Positions 61,301 through 64,000 of a stretch of DNA of 64,000 nucleotides are shown piece by piece. How positions within the stretch are numbered: position 1 is the first letter of the stretch; the number at the start of each line of letters is the position of its first letter. A program made the position numbers and the translations under genes. The notes below the pieces were generated by a model that ran no database searches, was not told where the DNA came from, and worked only from the letters and a program-made list of their open reading frames with translations. Origin of the DNA: Chondrosia reniformis (Eukaryota > Porifera > Demospongiae > Chondrillida > Chondrillidae); NCBI GenBank assembly GCA_947172415.1, contig OX359197.1, forward strand, positions 930,001 to 994,000. Direction: 5' to 3'.

Positions 61301-63801
61301 TTACTCAAATCTGAGATGTGAGGTGAAGGTGGGAGAGCAGTGTAGTGATGCTTTTAGTGTAACAAATGGATTGAGGCAAGGATGTACCCTATCACTACTG
61401 CTATTTTCTATATATGTGAACTCACTGGTAGGTGAGCTGAAAGAGAGGGGACTGGGTGTCATGTGTGGGAAGCAGAGAATACCCGCTTTGCTGTATGCTG
61501 ACGATACGGTCATTTTGGCAGAGATGTTGAGGACAGGGTTGAGGATTTTGAAAGAGTGGTGTAACAAGTGGTCAGTAAAGATAAATGCAGAGAAATGTGG
61601 GATACTGCATATGAGGAAGAAGGGGGTGAAGAAAACTGATGAGAAATTTAGCATTGATGAGGGAGCAATAGAAGTGATGGACCATTACAAGAATCTAGGA
61701 TGTAGTCTGCCAAAGCACCTAGAGTATAAAGTAATGTTGGAGGAGAGAGCAAAGGCAGGCTCAAGAGCACTGGCTGCTTGGCTGAGTAGATGCAGAATGA
61801 GTGTGGGGGAGGTCAAAGGAGAGACTTTTATTAGACTAATGGAAGCACTGGTGCAATCTGTACTGCTGTATGGAGCCGAGGTGTGGGGCTGTGGCAGAAA
61901 GTTAGGGGCAGTTGAACAGGTGCAATTAAGGGCAGCAAGAATGATAATTAATTAAGTGGCTAGTTTCAGTGCACCTGGACACAACCAATGAATAGACAAG
62001 ACAGTGTCTTCCTAGGCCGAGGTCCTTCCATATTCACTGTGCATAAAACTGGATCACTCTATCAACGAAAGCCTTCGAATTTCAAATCTAGTATAACAAT
62101 ATTGTAGCTTGGACGTCTTCGGTAGCTCGAAGCTTGGACGTCTTTGGTAGTTCGTATATGTACCATAAACGCGGATGCAGTCTACGATGATGCAACATTT
62201 TAACTTTGCACGTGCTCAATGGTATGAATATCATTAAACGTACCACTATCTAGCACTTCGAGACAAAACGCAAATATACATTAACAAGCAAAACACTTGT
62301 GTTTCCCTTATTTGTAAAAACATAAAATGGATGTTCCATATTTATCTCACTATGGTAACGTTACTTCAGATGTTACAGATTACATAAACTGCAGCACATG
62401 TAAGGAGAATGTGTTAATTTAGGATCTATATCTACAACTTACTAGATTGAGACAGAGCTTTAACTAAGCCCTCAGCTTCATCTCTACAATTGCGGTCAAC
62501 CAGAATATCTCGGACTGTTTCTAAAGTCCTTCTCTTCTCTCCAGTTCCATGAGCCAATTTCAGCCATTCTGTGAACACATCCAACAGTCGATCTTCATTT
62601 GTTTGTTTGTTAGCTTCAATTGTCGTATATTTGTTGACAGCAAATCCCAGAGCAATCGCAATCTCCTTCCATTTGAAGGACACCTCATCAATGACACATC
62701 TCTGCAGTGTGTCTAAATGTTGCTCAGCAGTGAGCTGCAGACTGAATACATCATATGAAATAAGAAAAACAGAATTGTCAATTCTGTCAGTAAAGATATG
62801 TTATATATGGTGTCTAATTATTGTACATTCGATTCTGTGACATTTGTTTAACAGTCAGTGGACAACTTAATTAAGCCCAATTTTATCAAAACACCATAGA
62901 ATGGTTTCATCATGGGAGATTAGCTGAAAGAGGTAACACTAATAGTCAGGTGACAGTTACAGTTAATTATATTCATAGCAGTGTCCTGTAGAGCTGCCTT
63001 ACCTCATATTCTCAGTTACTGTTCTTTCTGACTGGATCACTGGAACAGCTGAATGAGTCAAGTTATTTATTTCCTCTAAAAATGAAGAAAATTCCAAATA
63101 TAAATCATCTCTCATAACTCTTAATGACTTAACTAGCTATGCTGTTGTTAAGTAAGAAGTGAATATATGCGATTATAAGAGCACATTACATTACCACACT
63201 GTGTATATTACTGATGTCTGCACGTACATTCATTGACCCTCTAACATGCACTGGCTATATGTATGTCTGTGAAGAGTGTTTTACATGTCCCCAGTCAGTT
63301 TGACCTTTACTTTTGGAATGGAAAGAGTCGACAACTCTCCAAAATCTACATTGTGTGACAGTGACAAACACTTGTCATTTCAGTAACTGTTTTCTTAACA
63401 AGATACGAATTACGTTTCAAGATGGCAGATACCACATATTTAATTATCCTATCCTAAAATTCTAAAGTGATAACAATTTAATAAAAGAATGTTAATTGTA
63501 TTACAGGGCTGAAGGAGGGGATATCTGTACTCGATAGGTGCTATCTCAAGTAGTCCACACAGATCGAGCAATCTGTACTCTGCCATACTATTACGTTCGT
63601 ATATTAACATTCGAAAATCAAACTAATTCATTCTACTCTGACGAAATGAGAAGATGTGACTTAATCTGCTCTGTTGCTAATCTACTTGAATTACTTTGTA
63701 CCTTATGAGGGGCACCGAGGGGTAACGCCCACAACTCTGAGAAACTAAGTTACTTTTGAAGCTCTAAACAGAATCTCACCTTCTGTTAGCGCCACTGCCA
63801 T
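52354..63801 (-). CDS. NLR-C: DEATH-NACHT-LRR-like protein, mosaic of A- and B-type halves
   Basis: Exons on minus: 63,801-63,780; 63,132-63,003; 62,741-62,443; 58,440-58,391; 57,867-56,184; 55,503-55,352; 54,344-54,212; 53,911-53,760; 52,581-52,354. Phases close (2,850 nt, 949 aa). DEATH fold in exon 3, NACHT in exon 5 (GHAGMGKT, LLVFDGADE, SIILSSRPG), four LRR-like exons. The NACHT exon starts MVLLKENAYFEYRK after the KS splice residues, as in NLR-B. The C-terminal exon ends DTVELEF, the A-type ending (A would read DTVELKF if unshifted) rather than B's. It is the only full-length A-type C-terminus in the window. Intron 3 holds the same nested transposons as NLR-B. All four LRR-like exons are intact. 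Confidence 0.82.
54500..55150. other. NLR-C-specific intron 6 sequence
   Basis: Between LRR exons 6 and 7, NLR-C lacks the GTATCCTGA inverted-repeat elements of NLR-A and NLR-B. It has instead a divergent version of the ATGGATACCCAGGTGA...CCAGTGATTATCCAT foldback (about 54,593-54,695) followed by about 130 bp rich in ATATCC/CCCGG motifs (about 54,760-54,890). No exon recognised. Confidence 0.5.
58998..59340 (+). pseudogene. Ginger-like integrase C-terminal exon, frameshifted (copy C)
   Basis: Encodes the same NQTLVRTLIKL ... FSPYFLMYNRHP segment as copy B, but eight bases present in copy B (about 37,790) are lost near 59,277, giving an early stop at about 59,291. The DDE core that should precede it is absent in both copies; upstream is only terminal sequence with a TATAAAAA motif at about 58,957. 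Confidence 0.75.
59405..60601 (+). CDS. Ulp1-like cysteine protease + PHD finger of Ginger-like element, open (copy C)
   Basis: Open from the acceptor at 59,404 through the donor at 60,267 (AGCAAGAG|GTATAT) and from 60,334 to the TGA ending at 60,601. In order: GPY/F (KWDGPYEIVEKL), a Ser/Pro linker, a C48/Ulp1 domain with HW, VYDSLN and GGTDCGLFA as His-Asp-Cys triad, then a C4HC3 PHD finger (LYCHC ... CGNCQGWFHKSC ... WVCSQC). The splice restores KRYDQAKMRSHFLE, typical for this domain. Only the integrase part upstream is damaged, so this is the one segment of either Ginger copy still able to encode its domains. Whether it is expressed is unknown. Confidence 0.7.
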
Positions 63802-63917
63802 TGTAGATCTACTTGACTACTTAATCAGGCGATGTGCGGGGGTCGCGCTGGAATAATGGGCGTTCCTACCGCTGGCATAGGAATATCTGAAAAAGGATGG
63901 TGCTATGGGAAAAGCAA

Positions 63918-63953
63918 TGACGCTTCGTTACGTTTACGTTTCGTTAAAAGGTC
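63918..63953 (-). promoter_or_regulatory. Conserved 36-bp block upstream of NLR-C start
   Basis: Same 36-bp sequence as for NLR-A and NLR-B, 117 bp upstream of the ATG. Beyond it the flank follows NLR-B up to the window end. Confidence 0.4.
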
Positions 63954-64000
63954 GGTTCCTGTACAATTGTAAACATTGTATCTGGCAGACTATACCATCT

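Larger units (their letters stand above)
58500..61980 (+). mobile_element. Truncated non-LTR retrotransposon interrupted by DNA transposon (copy C)
   Basis: Same insertion as in NLR-B: left part 58,500-58,711, right part from 60,945. The reverse-transcriptase frame is open for 313 codons at 61,014-61,955 (FIDFKKAYESVDR, GLRQGC, LLYADDTVIL, LLYGAEVWGCG). It lacks the +2 and +4 breaks of copy B but has its own TGA near 60,990 (NF-stop). Neither copy has an endonuclease domain or a complete 5' end. Confidence 0.85.

Noticed and set aside
1-64000. CRISPR arrays, bacterial operons, tRNA or rRNA genes
   Set aside because: Tandem arrays here are minisatellites without regular unique spacers; introns and domain content are animal; no tRNA or rRNA-like sequence was recognised by eye.

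Overview
This is an animal genome window, AT-rich and intron-bearing with GT/AG splice sites throughout. Its contents (clustered DEATH-NACHT-LRR genes, a chimeric SRCR/fibronectin-III receptor with a long tyrosine-rich tail, a Ginger-type transposon with Ulp1 protease and PHD finger) best fit a sponge, probably a demosponge such as Amphimedon. That assignment is inference; no rRNA or mitochondrial marker is present.

Layout, left to right. (1) 1-2,846, minus: N-terminal exons of a probable DPP8/9-like S9B serine peptidase that runs off the left edge, with a 15-copy minisatellite in one intron. (2) 3,457-13,756, minus: a complete 13-exon receptor (signal peptide, 2 SRCR, FN3-type domains, one TM helix, cytoplasmic tail with many YDVP-like motifs); all exon phases join into 1,324 codons. 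(3) Three NLR-like genes on the minus strand, each of 9 exons (short N-terminal exons, DEATH domain, linker, large NACHT exon, four LRR-like exons): NLR-A 15,643-24,756, NLR-B 29,507-42,333, NLR-C 52,354-63,801. (4) Between them, on plus, a BTB-BACK gene: a decayed copy at 24,987-26,325 and an intact one at 43,811-45,169. (5) Next to each BTB copy, on minus, a small acidic gene 'X' of about 104 codons (27,214-28,742), with a 5'-truncated second copy at 45,978-46,735. (6) A second receptor copy at 46,978-51,442 that keeps only exons 1-4 and is cut at a recombination junction.

The structure is a tandem segmental duplication of a receptor - NLR - BTB - X block. NLR-C is a mosaic: its 3' LRR exons and flank resemble NLR-A, and its NACHT and 5' half, including a transposon-filled intron, resemble NLR-B. 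Introns of NLR-B and NLR-C share one old insertion: a 5'-truncated non-LTR retrotransposon (reverse transcriptase) carrying a nested Ginger-like DNA transposon. NLR-A has the empty site.

Functionally the window reads as an innate-recognition cluster: surface or secreted SRCR proteins plus cytosolic NACHT sensors, with a BTB-BACK protein (possible cullin-3 adaptor) travelling with them. A functional link between these genes is inference from co-duplication only. The most interesting non-gene signals are hammerhead-ribozyme-like folds in inverted-repeat elements in the NLR introns, a 36-bp block conserved upstream of all three NLR start codons, and a stop codon created at the receptor-2 breakpoint.
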